A DNA stretch of 64,000 nt, taken from assembly GCF_003207815.1 (NCBI RefSeq), contig NZ_NKTX01000001.1:62001-126000 (forward strand). The letters are read 5' to 3'. The position numbers and the translations under genes are program-made. The DNA is from Komagataeibacter oboediens. GTDB lineage: Bacteria > Pseudomonadota > Alphaproteobacteria > Acetobacterales > Acetobacteraceae. This document shows positions 42,599 to 52,652 of the stretch, piece by piece. Position 1 is the first letter of the stretch; each line of letters begins with the position of its first letter. The notes beneath the pieces were generated by a model. It did not search any database. It saw only the letters and a program-made list of their open reading frames with translations, and had not been told where the DNA came from.

Positions 42599-43879
42599 GT
42601 GTCCAGTAATCAAGTGGATGGGCATCCGTTCTTCCGGTTCTGCCGGACGGCGCTGGAGAATATACGCGCGCAGGGTCGCTACCGGCAGTTCACCCCACTG
42701 GCACGCCAGGCCGAGCGTTATCCCCTGTATGACCAGCCGGAAACACAGGCCACTCCGTCAACTCCCGCCTGCCCGCAGGACCGGGAAGTGGTTGTCTGGT
42801 CCTCCAATGACTATCTGGGCATGGGGGTCGATCCCGCCGTGGTCGAAGCCGCCATTCAGGCGATCCATGAACATGGCGCGGGGGCCGGCGGCACGCGCAA
42901 TATCGCGGGTACCAGCCCTGTCCATACCGCGCTGGAAGCCGAAATGGCCGACCTGCACGGCAAGGAGGCTGGGCTGCTGTTCGTCTCCGGCTATGTTTCC
43001 AACCAGGCAACCCTGCAGACGATCCTGAGCAGCATGCCCGGCTGGATCTGCTTTTCCGACCGGCTGAACCATGCCTCCATGATCGCGGGCATCAAGGGTG
43101 CGCGCGGTTCGACCACGGTCATCTACGAACATAACGACCTTGCCGACCTGGAAGCCAAGCTGGCCGCCGCCCCCAAGGATGCGCCCAAGCTGATCGCGTT
43201 TGAAAGCGTGTATTCCATGGACGGCGACATATCCGACATTGCCGGGACATGCGCGCTGGCGCGCAAATATGGCGCCATGACCTATCTGGATGAAGTGCAT
43301 GCCGTGGGCCTGTATGGCGATCAGGGTGGCGGCGTGTCCGAACGCGATGGCGTGGCCGATCAGGTGGACATCATCGAAGGCACGCTGGCCAAGGGGTTTG
43401 GCGTGCATGGCGGCTATATCACCGCACGCAGCGATATTGTCGAATACCTGCGTCTTGCGGCGTCGGGCTTCATCTTCACCACGGCGCTGCCGCCTGCGGT
43501 GGTGGCCGCGGCGCTGGCCAGCGTGCGGCTGGTGCGCAAGGATGGCTGGCGTCGCGAGCGCATGTTCGAACGCGTCAATACCTTCCGCGACAAGCTGCGC
43601 AAGGCGGGCATTCCCTTCACCATGACACCCAGCCACATTGTCCCGATACCGGTGGGTGATGCCCAGCGCTGCCGGGAACTGAGTGACCGGCTGCTCAATG
43701 ATTACGGGATTTACGCCACCCCCATCAACTATCCCACCGTGCCGCGTGGCACCGAACGCCTGCGCCTGACGCCGGGGCCGTTCCATACGGACGAGATGAT
43801 GGACGACATGGTGACGGCCCTGTCCCGCCTGCTGCGCATCAACGATCTTGCCGCGCAGCCTGTCGCCGCCATGGCCTGA
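42599..43879 (+). CDS. hemA: 5-aminolevulinate synthase (C4 pathway)
   Basis: 426 residues from the GTG at 42599, chosen because GGAGA lies ten bases upstream and the family alignment starts there; an in-frame ATG at 42548 is the alternative. This PLP enzyme of the alpha-oxoamine synthase family condenses glycine and succinyl-CoA. Seen: [52 protein letters not shown] and the PLP Lys in [15 protein letters not shown]. The [17 protein letters not shown] end separates it from KBL and BioF. C4 heme synthesis is an alphaproteobacterial trait. Confidence 0.96.
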   Translation: MSSNQVDGHPFFRFCRTALENIRAQGRYRQFTPLARQAERYPLYDQPETQATPSTPACPQDREVVVWSSNDYLGMGVDPAVVEAAIQAIHEHGAGAGGTRNIAGTSPVHTALEAEMADLHGKEAGLLFVSGYVSNQATLQTILSSMPGWICFSDRLNHASMIAGIKGARGSTTVIYEHNDLADLEAKLAAAPKDAPKLIAFESVYSMDGDISDIAGTCALARKYGAMTYLDEVHAVGLYGDQGGGVSERDGVADQVDIIEGTLAKGFGVHGGYITARSDIVEYLRLAASGFIFTTALPPAVVAAALASVRLVRKDGWRRERMFERVNTFRDKLRKAGIPFTMTPSHIVPIPVGDAQRCRELSDRLLNDYGIYATPINYPTVPRGTERLRLTPGPFHTDEMMDDMVTALSRLLRINDLAAQPVAAMA

Positions 43880-43885
43880 GCCACC

Positions 43886-43915
43886 GCCCGCGCCCGGCAT
43901 GGCCGGGACGCGGGC
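43886..43915. terminator. GC-rich hairpin between convergent hemA and dsbA-like genes
   Basis: Stem GCCCGCG-CCCGGC / GCCGGG-a-CGCGGGC with a single-base bulge. No T-run follows, so it is a probable rather than certain terminator. Confidence 0.5.
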
Positions 43916-43939
43916 TGGCCCGTCTGGCGGTGCCCGGGG

Positions 43940-44740
43940 TCAACGGCTCTGCGCTATGGCCTTTTTCAGGTCGTCATAGCTGACGGCGCCGGGAATGATC
44001 TGCCGGGCGTTGAAGACAAAGGTGGGCGTGCCATCCAGCCCGATGGCGCGGGCAAGTTCCATGTTCGCCTGCAGGATGGACGTGACCTTGGTGCCGTTCA
44101 TGTCACTGGCCAGCATGCCGGCGTTCAGCCCGGACTGGGTGGCCAGCGTGCGCATCCGGTCGGCGGTGGGGGTGACGGAATCATTCATGATGGCCGCCTG
44201 CATGCGGAAATACGCCGCCTGTCCCCCCTGCACGAATGCCGCCACCAGCGCCTGCGACGCGATCAGGCTGCTCTGTCCCAGAACGGGAATGACCTTTTCA
44301 ACAATCCGCAGGTCCTTGTCCTCCTTTACCAGGCGGTCAAGGTCAGGCAGCACCTTGCGGCAGTAGGGGCAGCGCGGGTCATAGAATTCCACCACCGTGG
44401 TATGACCCGTGGCATTGCCCAGTATCGCATCGGTGGCCGCCGGGGTCAGCAGGTCGGTACGGTGGGAGTCCAGCGCATTGCGGGCCGCGTTCTGCTGGGC
44501 CGCGTTGGCGCTGTTGCGCAGGGCCGCGATTGCATCGGACAGGATGGTGGGGTCGGTTTTCAGCGCATTGCGCATGATGTCCACGATTTCCTGCCGCTGC
44601 GCGGGGGTGAAACTGCTGCTGGCGGCAGTTGCGGCGTGGCCCGCGCCGGGCATGGTGGCTGTCGCGGTCATCATTGCCCCCGCGGCCAGCAGGGCGTTCA
44701 GCAGGCGCGGACGGTGCCGGCGGGGGGAAATGAATGTCAC
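43940..44740 (-). CDS. DsbA-family periplasmic thiol-disulfide oxidoreductase (ScsC-like)
   Basis: 266 residues from a GTG with GGAG seven bases upstream. Signal peptide ends near GAGHA. An Ala-rich helical N-terminal domain (FTPAQRQEIVDIMRNALKTD...) precedes the thioredoxin fold, as in ScsC/Com1-type DsbA proteins. The active site is C124-P-Y-C127 and the cis-Pro loop is GTPTFVF. It could introduce or isomerise disulfides; the extra N-terminal domain may oligomerise. No DsbB or DsbD partner is adjacent. Confidence 0.85.
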   Translation of the reverse strand: MTFISPRRHRPRLLNALLAAGAMMTATATMPGAGHAATAASSSFTPAQRQEIVDIMRNALKTDPTILSDAIAALRNSANAAQQNAARNALDSHRTDLLTPAATDAILGNATGHTTVVEFYDPRCPYCRKVLPDLDRLVKEDKDLRIVEKVIPVLGQSSLIASQALVAAFVQGGQAAYFRMQAAIMNDSVTPTADRMRTLATQSGLNAGMLASDMNGTKVTSILQANMELARAIGLDGTPTFVFNARQIIPGAVSYDDLKKAIAQSR

Positions 44741-44946
44741 GGGTTTGCTCCGTTGTCATGTCGGGATAATGTGTCTGTAAATGATCGGGCACGGGAAAGG
44801 AATGGGCCATGGCGGCGGACAGGGCGGCCTGACCTGTTGCCGACGGCCCGTAAGGCCGTTAAGTCGTGATGGGTCTGCCATGATCGCGCGGTCGTGCGGA
44901 ATCCGTTGAGTTTATCAAAGCCGACTGCCCATTGGAGAAGCGTTGC

Positions 44947-46407
44947 GTGCCTGAGCCTTCGATCACCCCTGTTGCCCGTCGGTACATGCGTACGGCGCTT
45001 TCGGCCGTTCTGGCAATTTCGGTTGCTGGGTGCGCCGGTCATCGTTATTCGCCCATGCGGCTTGTCTCGCACATGTTCGGTCCGTCGCCCGGGCCGCTGA
45101 TCGGTACGGTTTCGTCGGACGAACCGCAGGCGACGCTGGTGGGACGTGATATCCTGCAACGCGGTGGCAACGCGGCTGATGCGGCCACGGCCATGGGGCT
45201 GGCGCTGTCGGTCACGCTGCCGTCGCGTGCATCACTGGGGGCGGGCGGGGCGTGCCTTGCCTATCGTCCGGGTGACCAGAATGGCGGGCGTGCCTTCATG
45301 TTCCTGCCCACCGCGGGGACGGTGGCGGCCCCCGACATGCCGCATGCCGACCGTCCGGCCGCGGTCCCGATGCTGGCGCGGGGGCTGTACCTCATGCACC
45401 TGCAGTACGGGTCGGCTGCATTTTCGGAACTGGTGCCCGATGCGATCGCGCTGGCGGCCAATGGCATCAATGTCAGCCGGCAGCTGGCCAGCGACCTTGC
45501 CGCCGTTCAGGTGCCGCTACTGGCTGATGCGGGCATCCGCGCGGTGTTCAGCCGTTCGGACGGCAAGGCGCTGGCGGAAGGCGATGCGCTGGTCCAGACC
45601 CATCTGTCCGGTGCGCTGGACCAGATCCGCAGCATGGGCGTGGGCGACCTGTATAATGGCGCGCTGGGGCAGTCCTTTGTCGCGGGCAGTCAGGCCGCCG
45701 GCGGCGGGTTGCAGATGACGGACCTGCGTCATGCCATTCCGTCCGAACGCCTGCCCATCAGCCTGACCAGCGGGGAAACGCAGATCGCCTTCCTGCCGCC
45801 GCCTGCTGATGGCGGCCTGGGCAGCGCCGTTGCATTCCGCGCCGGATCCTCGTCCGATGCGGCGACGCGCGCGCAGTCCAGCATCGCGGCATGGCGGGCG
45901 CAGAATGGCAACCACGCCTCGGGTACGGGGGACGACCTGACGGCGCGCGCACAGACATTCGTCAACAGCGGCGGAGGAAGTGGCGGCGGGCTGCCTTCGC
46001 TTCCGGCGTCCACCTCGTTCACCGTGGTTGATCATTCGGGCATGGCCGTGGCGTGCAGCCTGAGTATGGACAACCTGTTTGGCACCGGGCGTATGGCGGG
46101 CAATACCGGCATCGTGCTGGGGGCATCGCCTGCGCGCCTGCCGCTGCCGCTGTTTACCGCCGCCATCGCCAGCCAGGGCCGCGCCTTCCGTGCCGCGGTT
46201 GCCGGTTCGGGGCAGAATGATGCCGCTGCCGCCGTGGGTATCGCCATGCGGCAGATCATGGCGGGACAGACGCCCGACGCCCATCCCGTCACGGCCCAGG
46301 GCCGGGTCAATGCCGTGTCCTGCCCGCATGGCCTGCCGGGTGACGCCAGCACCTGCACCGCCGCGACCGATCCGCGTGGCGCGGGACTGGCCATGGGGCC
46401 GCGCTAG
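44947..46407 (+). CDS. Gamma-glutamyltransferase-like lipoprotein with altered active site
   Basis: 486 residues from the GTG at 44947, with GGAGAAG upstream; a TTG five codons earlier is also open. The N-terminus has a lipobox (AISVAGC). The body matches GGT: DEPQATLVGRDILQRGGNAADAA, PSRASLGAGGACL and SFTVVDHSGMAVACSLSMDN, then GTGRMAGNTGIVLG. At the autoprocessing site the usual TTH triad reads S355-T-S. The substrate-binding PGGSR segment is AGSGQND. The post-cleavage subunit is short (~130 residues). It may be a processed Ntn hydrolase with Ser as nucleophile, or inactive. Confidence 0.75.
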   Translation: MPEPSITPVARRYMRTALSAVLAISVAGCAGHRYSPMRLVSHMFGPSPGPLIGTVSSDEPQATLVGRDILQRGGNAADAATAMGLALSVTLPSRASLGAGGACLAYRPGDQNGGRAFMFLPTAGTVAAPDMPHADRPAAVPMLARGLYLMHLQYGSAAFSELVPDAIALAANGINVSRQLASDLAAVQVPLLADAGIRAVFSRSDGKALAEGDALVQTHLSGALDQIRSMGVGDLYNGALGQSFVAGSQAAGGGLQMTDLRHAIPSERLPISLTSGETQIAFLPPPADGGLGSAVAFRAGSSSDAATRAQSSIAAWRAQNGNHASGTGDDLTARAQTFVNSGGGSGGGLPSLPASTSFTVVDHSGMAVACSLSMDNLFGTGRMAGNTGIVLGASPARLPLPLFTAAIASQGRAFRAAVAGSGQNDAAAAVGIAMRQIMAGQTPDAHPVTAQGRVNAVSCPHGLPGDASTCTAATDPRGAGLAMGPR

Positions 46408-46471
46408 GCTACGGGCCCGGGCCTGCCGGGCGGTATTATTCCGGACGGGCAGGCATGGGGCCATTGTAAAT

Positions 46472-46486
46472 GATCCTGTTTTGTTC
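46472..46486 (+). promoter_or_regulatory. Candidate LexA (SOS) box upstream of recA
   Basis: GATC-CTGTTTT-GTTC, one mismatch from the alphaproteobacterial consensus GTTC-N7-GTTC, with the T-rich spacer usual for these sites. It lies about 100 bp before the recA start. Confidence 0.6.
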
Positions 46487-46583
46487 CATATTGCACTGCA
46501 TGACCTGCCACCTGTTGCGGCAGGGGCGCAGGGCAGGATGCCCGGTCTTGGTTTTTTCTTCTCAAACGTCAGGGTAGGCAGCA

Positions 46584-47630
<1,047 letters not shown>

Positions 47631-47734
47631 TCCCCTTGGCCTGTCCCGTTATGGCAGGCTATCGTTTTCCACCCGTGCGTTATCGTATCGGCGCATGGTG
47701 TGGAAACTGAAAAACGGGGATGAGGGCAGCCGGC

Positions 47735-48124
47735 ATGAAACCGCGTCTTGCAATGATCGGATTGCTGGCGTGCCTTGCGGCCTGTAGCGCGGGGCACGAC
47801 GACAATAATGATCCAGCCGATGTGGATGAGTCCCCGCCCCCGCTGGGTTCCCATGGGGGCGTACGCAGCAGTGCCGCCCATGCCCGCGATGTCCTGCGCC
47901 CGCTGTCGCGGCACCTGCCCAGACCGCCCGATCCCACCGATGAAACCGGCACCGAAGCCTATCACACCCCGCCTGATTCAGCGGCGATGCAGATGATCTC
48001 GTCAGGCTATGACCCCAATCAGGCCGGGGATGATGATAACGGGTCTGACAGTGATGATGGCAAGCACTTTGTCGTGCCCGATACGCAGGTCAGCTACGGC
48101 AGGCAGGGGCAGGGCAGCCACTGA
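47735..48124 (+). CDS. Small acidic lipoprotein of unknown function
   Basis: 129 residues from the ATG at 47735, with GAGGG upstream. Lipoprotein signal MKPRLAMIGLLACLAACS has lipobox LAAC. The mature protein is very acidic and looks disordered (HDDNNDPADVDE near the start, DDDNGSDSDDGKHF near the end), with a few Pro/His segments. I recognise no family. It sits about 100 bp downstream of recA on the same strand and is followed by a palindromic element. Confidence 0.6.
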   Translation: MKPRLAMIGLLACLAACSAGHDDNNDPADVDESPPPLGSHGGVRSSAAHARDVLRPLSRHLPRPPDPTDETGTEAYHTPPDSAAMQMISSGYDPNQAGDDDNGSDSDDGKHFVVPDTQVSYGRQGQGSH

Positions 48125-48140
48125 AGCGCATATAGAAATC

Positions 48141-48222
48141 AGCAGAAGTTTTTGGGTGCCGCCTTTTTTCAGAAAGGCGGCGTTCTTTGGCGTTTTCTGC
48201 AAAAAGCGTCACCAAAAACCCC
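48141..48222. repeat. Palindromic intergenic element, copy 5 (reference copy)
   Basis: Between the lipoprotein gene and convergent glycerate kinase. Arms AAGTTTTTGGGTGCCGCC... and ...CACCAAAAACCCC enclose a GCCGCCTTTTTT/AAAGGCGGC hairpin and a TTTTCTGCAAAAAGCG palindrome. It aligns over most of its length with copies 2 and 4. Confidence 0.8.
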
Positions 48223-48223
48223 T

Positions 48224-49549
48224 TTAGACGACCAGCACCGCCCGGATATCGTTCACGTTGGTCAGGGTCGGACCGGTCATGACCAGGTCGCCCGTCTGCT
48301 GGAACAGGGTGTAGCTGTCGTGCGCACGCAGGCACGCGCGCGGGTCACACCCCAGCGCGCGGGCGCGGGACAGGGTGGTGGAGGTGATGATCGCGCCTGC
48401 CGCGTCCTCGGTTCCGTCAATTCCGTCGCTATCGGCGGCAATGGCCCATATCCCCTCGTGCCCCTGCAGGGTGTTGGCCATGGACAGCAGGAATTCCGTA
48501 TTGCGGCCGCCATGCCCCGGCGTGGGCTGGTCGGGTCTGATGGTGACCGTCGTCTCGCCGCCTGACAGCAGCACGGCGGGGCCTGCCACCGGCATGCCAT
48601 GCTGACGGGCGGACAGGGCGATGCCCGCCATCAACGTGCCCGCATCCCGGCTTTCCCCTTCCAGCGCGTCACCCAGCACCAGGGGCGTCAGCCCGTATTC
48701 GCGCGCGACGCTGGCGGCGGCCTGCAACGCCATGAACGGCGTGGAAACAAGGGTGTAGCGATTGCGCGGCGACAGGGTGCCATTGACCGGCGGCTGCATG
48801 AGCACACGCCGCACCGCATCGGATACGGTAATGCCATAATGTGCGACGATGGACCGGGCATCGGCAGCGGTGGTGGGGTCGGCCACGGTCGGGCCGCTGG
48901 CAATGGTCAGCGGATCATCGCCCGGCACATCGCTTATGGCCAGCGTGACCACGCGTGCGGGGCTGGCCGCCGCCGCGAGGCCACCGCCCTTTATGGCCGA
49001 CAGGTGGCGACGCACGACATTCATGTCGCGGATGCTGGCCCCGGAATGCAGCAGGGCGCGGTTGACCGCGCGGATGTCATCCAGCGTCAGGCCATCCTTG
49101 GGCAGTTCCAGCAGCGCCGAACCCCCGCCGGAGATCAGGGCGATGACAAGGTCGTCCTGGCCCAGCCCCGCAACTTCGGACATCATGGCACGGGCGGCAG
49201 CCTCGCTGCGGCTGTCGGGGACGGGGTGGGCCGCTTCCAGCACGCGGATGCGGCGCGTGGGGGCCATATGTCCGTCGCGCGTGACCACGCACCCGGTCAG
49301 GTCGACATCCGGCCATGCCTGTTCCAGTGCCGCGGCCATGGACGCCGCCGCCTTTCCCGCGCCCACCACCACGCATCTGCCCTTTGGCCGGGGTGGCAGG
49401 TAGCGCGCCAGAACCACATCGGGCATGGCGCTGCGGATGGCGGCGTCCAGTATGCCCCTCAGGGTCGTGCGTGCGCGACCGTCCGTCCAGTCCGTGGCCG
49501 TGGTGGTACGGGCTGTAGCGGAAAACGGATGGATGGTGGTGTCGTTCAT
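48224..49549 (-). CDS. Glycerate 2-kinase (MOFRL family; GckA/TtuD type)
   Basis: 441 residues from the ATG at 49549. Family blocks are CVVVGAGKAAASMAAALE, GCVVTRDGHM, AHPVPDSRSEAAA, ALISGGGSALLELP, VVRRHLSAIKGGGLA, ISDVPGDDPLTIASGPTV and the MOFRL-domain LLSGGETTVTI...GGRNTEFLL. It phosphorylates glycerate at C2 using ATP, bringing glycerate into lower glycolysis. No tartronate semialdehyde reductase or hydroxypyruvate reductase is adjacent, so its pathway here is unclear. Confidence 0.92.
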   Translation of the reverse strand: MNDTTIHPFSATARTTTATDWTDGRARTTLRGILDAAIRSAMPDVVLARYLPPRPKGRCVVVGAGKAAASMAAALEQAWPDVDLTGCVVTRDGHMAPTRRIRVLEAAHPVPDSRSEAAARAMMSEVAGLGQDDLVIALISGGGSALLELPKDGLTLDDIRAVNRALLHSGASIRDMNVVRRHLSAIKGGGLAAAASPARVVTLAISDVPGDDPLTIASGPTVADPTTAADARSIVAHYGITVSDAVRRVLMQPPVNGTLSPRNRYTLVSTPFMALQAAASVAREYGLTPLVLGDALEGESRDAGTLMAGIALSARQHGMPVAGPAVLLSGGETTVTIRPDQPTPGHGGRNTEFLLSMANTLQGHEGIWAIAADSDGIDGTEDAAGAIITSTTLSRARALGCDPRACLRAHDSYTLFQQTGDLVMTGPTLTNVNDIRAVLVV

Positions 49550-49843
49550 TACAGTATCCAGATCCTTCAGGCATGCGTCGGCACGCGGGCCGGGTTCATA
49601 CCGTAACGCGCGGTGCGTGGATGGGATGCACGCTGGCCCTTGCGCCCGGTCCATATCATCCATGCGGTGGCGGACAGTGTGTCACAATTATCACGTCTCT
49701 ATCAGGATGGGGGGAAAGTCCCGGCCCATGGGCGTTGCACACGCTAATTTGGGGGGCGAGTGTATGGATTGGTATGGGTGATGGTGATACGCGGCAGATG
49801 GCCTGCACCAGTGGGCAGGCGCCACAGCAGAAAGGACAAGGGC

Positions 49844-50821
49844 ATGGAGAACTGTGTGCTGGACGCGCGTCCCGTTCCCTCCGCGCAGTCACCCCATGGC
49901 GTGGTGCAGCCTTATCTGATCTTTCCCCGACCTGAATGGGCGGCGTTGCGTGCGAATGTGCTCCAGTCGCTGGGGGAGGCGGACATCGCGTCGCTGCGCG
50001 GGCATAACGAGCCGGTTTCGCTGGAAGACATCACCGAGATCTACCTGCCGCTGTCGCGTCTGCTCAACCTGCATGTCATGGCGACGCGCAGCATGAACAA
50101 CATGGTCAAGAGTGCCTTTATCGGCGCCCCGGCCGTGACCACGCCGTTCGTGATCGGCATTGCGGGCAGCGTGGGAGTGGGGAAAAGTACGTTTGCGCGC
50201 CTGCTGCAGGCGGTGCTGGCGCGCTGGCCGGACCACCCGAACGTGGCGCTGGTCACCACGGACGGCTTCCTGCATTCCACGCGGGAACTGGAACGGCGCA
50301 GGCTCATGCACCGCAAGGGCTTTCCCGAAAGTTACGACCTGCGGCACATGATCGCGTTCCTTGCCGCGCTGAAGGCGGGCGAGCGTAACCTGAAGGTGCC
50401 GGTCTATTCCCACGAAGCCTATGACATCGTGCCGGATCGCTATCAGGTCATTGACCAGCCTGACATCCTGATATTCGAAGGGCTGAACGTGTTGCAGACC
50501 GTATCCGAACAGCCGTTCATGGCGTCTGACTTCTTTGACTTTTCCATCTATCTCGATGCGGATACGCAGGTGATCGAGGATTGGTACGTCAGACGTTTCC
50601 TGTCGCTGCAGCAGACGGCATTCCGCAAGCCTACGTCCTACTTCCATCACTGCGCCGACCTGACCCGGGATGAGGCGGAACGCATGGCGCGTGACATCTG
50701 GCGGCGCATCAACCTGCCCAACCTGCAGCAGAACATCCTGCCCACGCGCGAACGTGCCCGCGTGGTCATGCACAAAAGCCCGAGCCACGCGGTCGATACG
50801 GTGTGGATGCGCCAGATCTGA
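49844..50821 (+). CDS. coaA: Pantothenate kinase, type I
   Basis: 325 residues from the ATG at 49844, with AAAGGACAAGG upstream. It phosphorylates pantothenate, the first step of coenzyme A synthesis. The P-loop GIAGSVGVGKSTFAR, VTTDGFLHSTRELE, RKGFPESYD, YSHEAYDIVPDRY and IFEGLNVLQ are all CoaA type I hallmarks. An aromatic-rich C-terminal part holds the pantothenate site (TSYFHHCADL). The ~290 bp upstream of the start hold no other gene and should contain its promoter. The second-to-last CoA enzyme, CoaD, is at 13.7 kb. Confidence 0.96.
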   Translation: MENCVLDARPVPSAQSPHGVVQPYLIFPRPEWAALRANVLQSLGEADIASLRGHNEPVSLEDITEIYLPLSRLLNLHVMATRSMNNMVKSAFIGAPAVTTPFVIGIAGSVGVGKSTFARLLQAVLARWPDHPNVALVTTDGFLHSTRELERRRLMHRKGFPESYDLRHMIAFLAALKAGERNLKVPVYSHEAYDIVPDRYQVIDQPDILIFEGLNVLQTVSEQPFMASDFFDFSIYLDADTQVIEDWYVRRFLSLQQTAFRKPTSYFHHCADLTRDEAERMARDIWRRINLPNLQQNILPTRERARVVMHKSPSHAVDTVWMRQI

Positions 50822-50884
50822 ATGCACCCTGAATTCCAGCCGGTATGCGTATCAGCGCCCGGTGGCATGAGATCGACAGAAGGG

Positions 50885-50932
50885 AACGGTTTCCGCGTGC
50901 CACCTTTTCTAAAAGTGTCACCAGAAACGTTG
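50885..50932. repeat. Palindromic intergenic element, copy 6 (diverged, short)
   Basis: ACGGTTTCCGCGTGCCACC and GTGTCACCAGAAACGTT flank CTTTTCTAAAAG. Arms correspond to AGTTTTTGGGTGCCACC/GTGGCACCCAAAAACT of copy 1 with several changes. Found between convergent coaA and the aldehyde dehydrogenase gene. Confidence 0.55.
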
Positions 50933-50987
50933 TCATTGTCCCCGTACCATCACGGGGCGGTCCATCCGGTCCTCCTGAACAGGGCAT

Positions 50988-51021
50988 AAAAAAAGGCGGC
51001 CCGACATCATGTCGGGCCGCC
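50988..51021 (-). terminator. Intrinsic terminator of the aldehyde dehydrogenase gene
   Basis: On the minus strand, a GGCGGCCCGACAT / ATGTCGGGCCGCC stem is followed by seven T. Confidence 0.92.
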
Positions 51022-51041
51022 CTGTCGCCGGAAGTCGGTCT

Positions 51042-52490
51042 TTATGCGTTCAGGTAAACGGTCTTGGTATCGACATAGGCTTCCAGGCCGTACTGGCCGT
51101 CCTCCCCGCCAATGCCGCTATCGCCATAGCCATGATGGAAGCCCTGTGCTGCCTCACCACCTTCACGATTGACGTAGATCTCACCGAAGTTGAGTTCGTT
51201 GGTCATGCGCATGATGTTTTTCAGGTCCTGCGTGAACATGTAGGCCGACAGGCCGTAGCGCGAGTTGTTGGCCTGCGTGATGGCGTCGTCAAAATCCTTG
51301 ACGCGGATCAGCGACAGCACGGGGCCGAACACTTCGTTCTGCACGATGTCCATGTCGCCCTTCACGTTGGTCAGCAGCGTGGGGGCATAGAAATTGCCCC
51401 TGTCATACGCACCGCCTGTCAGGCGCTTGCCACCCAGTTCGACCTTCGCCCCCTGTTCCACGGCCTTGCGGACCATGGCATCGACCTTTTCAAGTTCCTG
51501 CGCGCTGATCTTCGGTCCCATGTCGGTGTCTTCATTCAGCGGGTTGCCGGTTTTCAGGGCCTCGACCTTCGTGCGCAGGCGCTTGAGGAACTCGTCATAG
51601 ACCGCCATATGGACATAGGTGCGTTCATTGGCGGTGCAGACCTGGCCACAGTTCATGAAGCGCGCGGCAACGGCGGCATTGACGGCAGCATCGATATCCG
51701 CGTCCTCCATGACAATGAACGGGGCCTTGCCACCCAGTTCCAGCCGGACTTCCTTCAGCCCTTCGGATGCTGCAGCCATGATCTTGCGGCCTGCGGGCGT
51801 GCTGCCCGTCATGGTGATCAGCCTGGTGATCGGGTTGGTCACCAGCGCATTGCCCACCGTTACCCCGCCGCCGGTGACGACATTGAAGATCCCCTTCGGG
51901 AAACCGGCCTCAACCGACAGTTCCGCCAGCGCGAGGGTGGAAAGGGGGGTCAGTTCATGCGGCTTGATGACAAAGGTATTGCCCGCGGCCAGCGCCGGAC
52001 CCAGCTTGCGCGCCGTCAGGGCAAGCGGGAAGTTCCATGCTGAAATGCCGGCCACGACGCCGTGGGGGATCTTTTCAATCAGGATCTTCTCGCCCGGGCG
52101 GCTGCCGGGAATGATGTTGCCTTCCAGCCGACGGACATTTTCGGCGGCGAAGCGGATCAGCTGGATGGCAAAATTGACCTCGATCCGGGCTTCCTTCAGC
52201 GGCTTGCCGTTTTCAGAGGTAATGATACGGGCCAGCTTTTCCGTATCGCGGCGGATCAGTTCAATCAGTCGGTACAGGTAATCCGCCCGGTCGGTCGCAA
52301 TCAGGCCGCGCCACGCGGGAAAGGCGTCCTGTGCGGTCTGCAGGGCACGCTTGACATCGCTTTCGCCCGCGACGGCCACATGGGCCAGCACGTCCCCCGT
52401 TGCCGGATTGCGGATGGTGTCGCGTTCGGTGTTGTCAGCCTTGGACCATTCGCCACCAATGAACAGGTCATGGGTTGTCGGCTTGGTCAT
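51042..52490 (-). CDS. aldA: Aldehyde dehydrogenase, AldA-like (lactaldehyde/glycolaldehyde type)
   Basis: 482 residues, typical for NAD(P)-dependent ALDH. Motifs: GVVAGISAWNFPLALTARKLG, VIKPHELTP, TMTGSTPAGRKIM, catalytic Glu in RLELGGKAPF and catalytic Cys in FMNCGQVCTANER. The C-terminal stretch QGFHHGYGDSGIGGEDGQYG is the form seen in AldA. It would oxidise glycolaldehyde, lactaldehyde or similar aldehydes to the acids; the exact substrate is not provable. Its own terminator follows, and a GntR regulator lies 1 kb away beyond the ferritin remnant. Confidence 0.85.
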   Translation of the reverse strand: MTKPTTHDLFIGGEWSKADNTERDTIRNPATGDVLAHVAVAGESDVKRALQTAQDAFPAWRGLIATDRADYLYRLIELIRRDTEKLARIITSENGKPLKEARIEVNFAIQLIRFAAENVRRLEGNIIPGSRPGEKILIEKIPHGVVAGISAWNFPLALTARKLGPALAAGNTFVIKPHELTPLSTLALAELSVEAGFPKGIFNVVTGGGVTVGNALVTNPITRLITMTGSTPAGRKIMAAASEGLKEVRLELGGKAPFIVMEDADIDAAVNAAVAARFMNCGQVCTANERTYVHMAVYDEFLKRLRTKVEALKTGNPLNEDTDMGPKISAQELEKVDAMVRKAVEQGAKVELGGKRLTGGAYDRGNFYAPTLLTNVKGDMDIVQNEVFGPVLSLIRVKDFDDAITQANNSRYGLSAYMFTQDLKNIMRMTNELNFGEIYVNREGGEAAQGFHHGYGDSGIGGEDGQYGLEAYVDTKTVYLNA

Positions 52491-52652
52491 GGGGTACTCT
52501 CCGTTTTCAGGCTGTTCTATGGATTGCCCGCCATATGGTAGGACGCCACGCGCGGCCGTGCCACCCGCCCCGGTCAGCTCCGGGGCAGGATGGGCACGTG
52601 CATGGGTCTCAGGCAGAGGCAGGCGAAAGGGGAATGGAGAAGAAGAAGGCCG

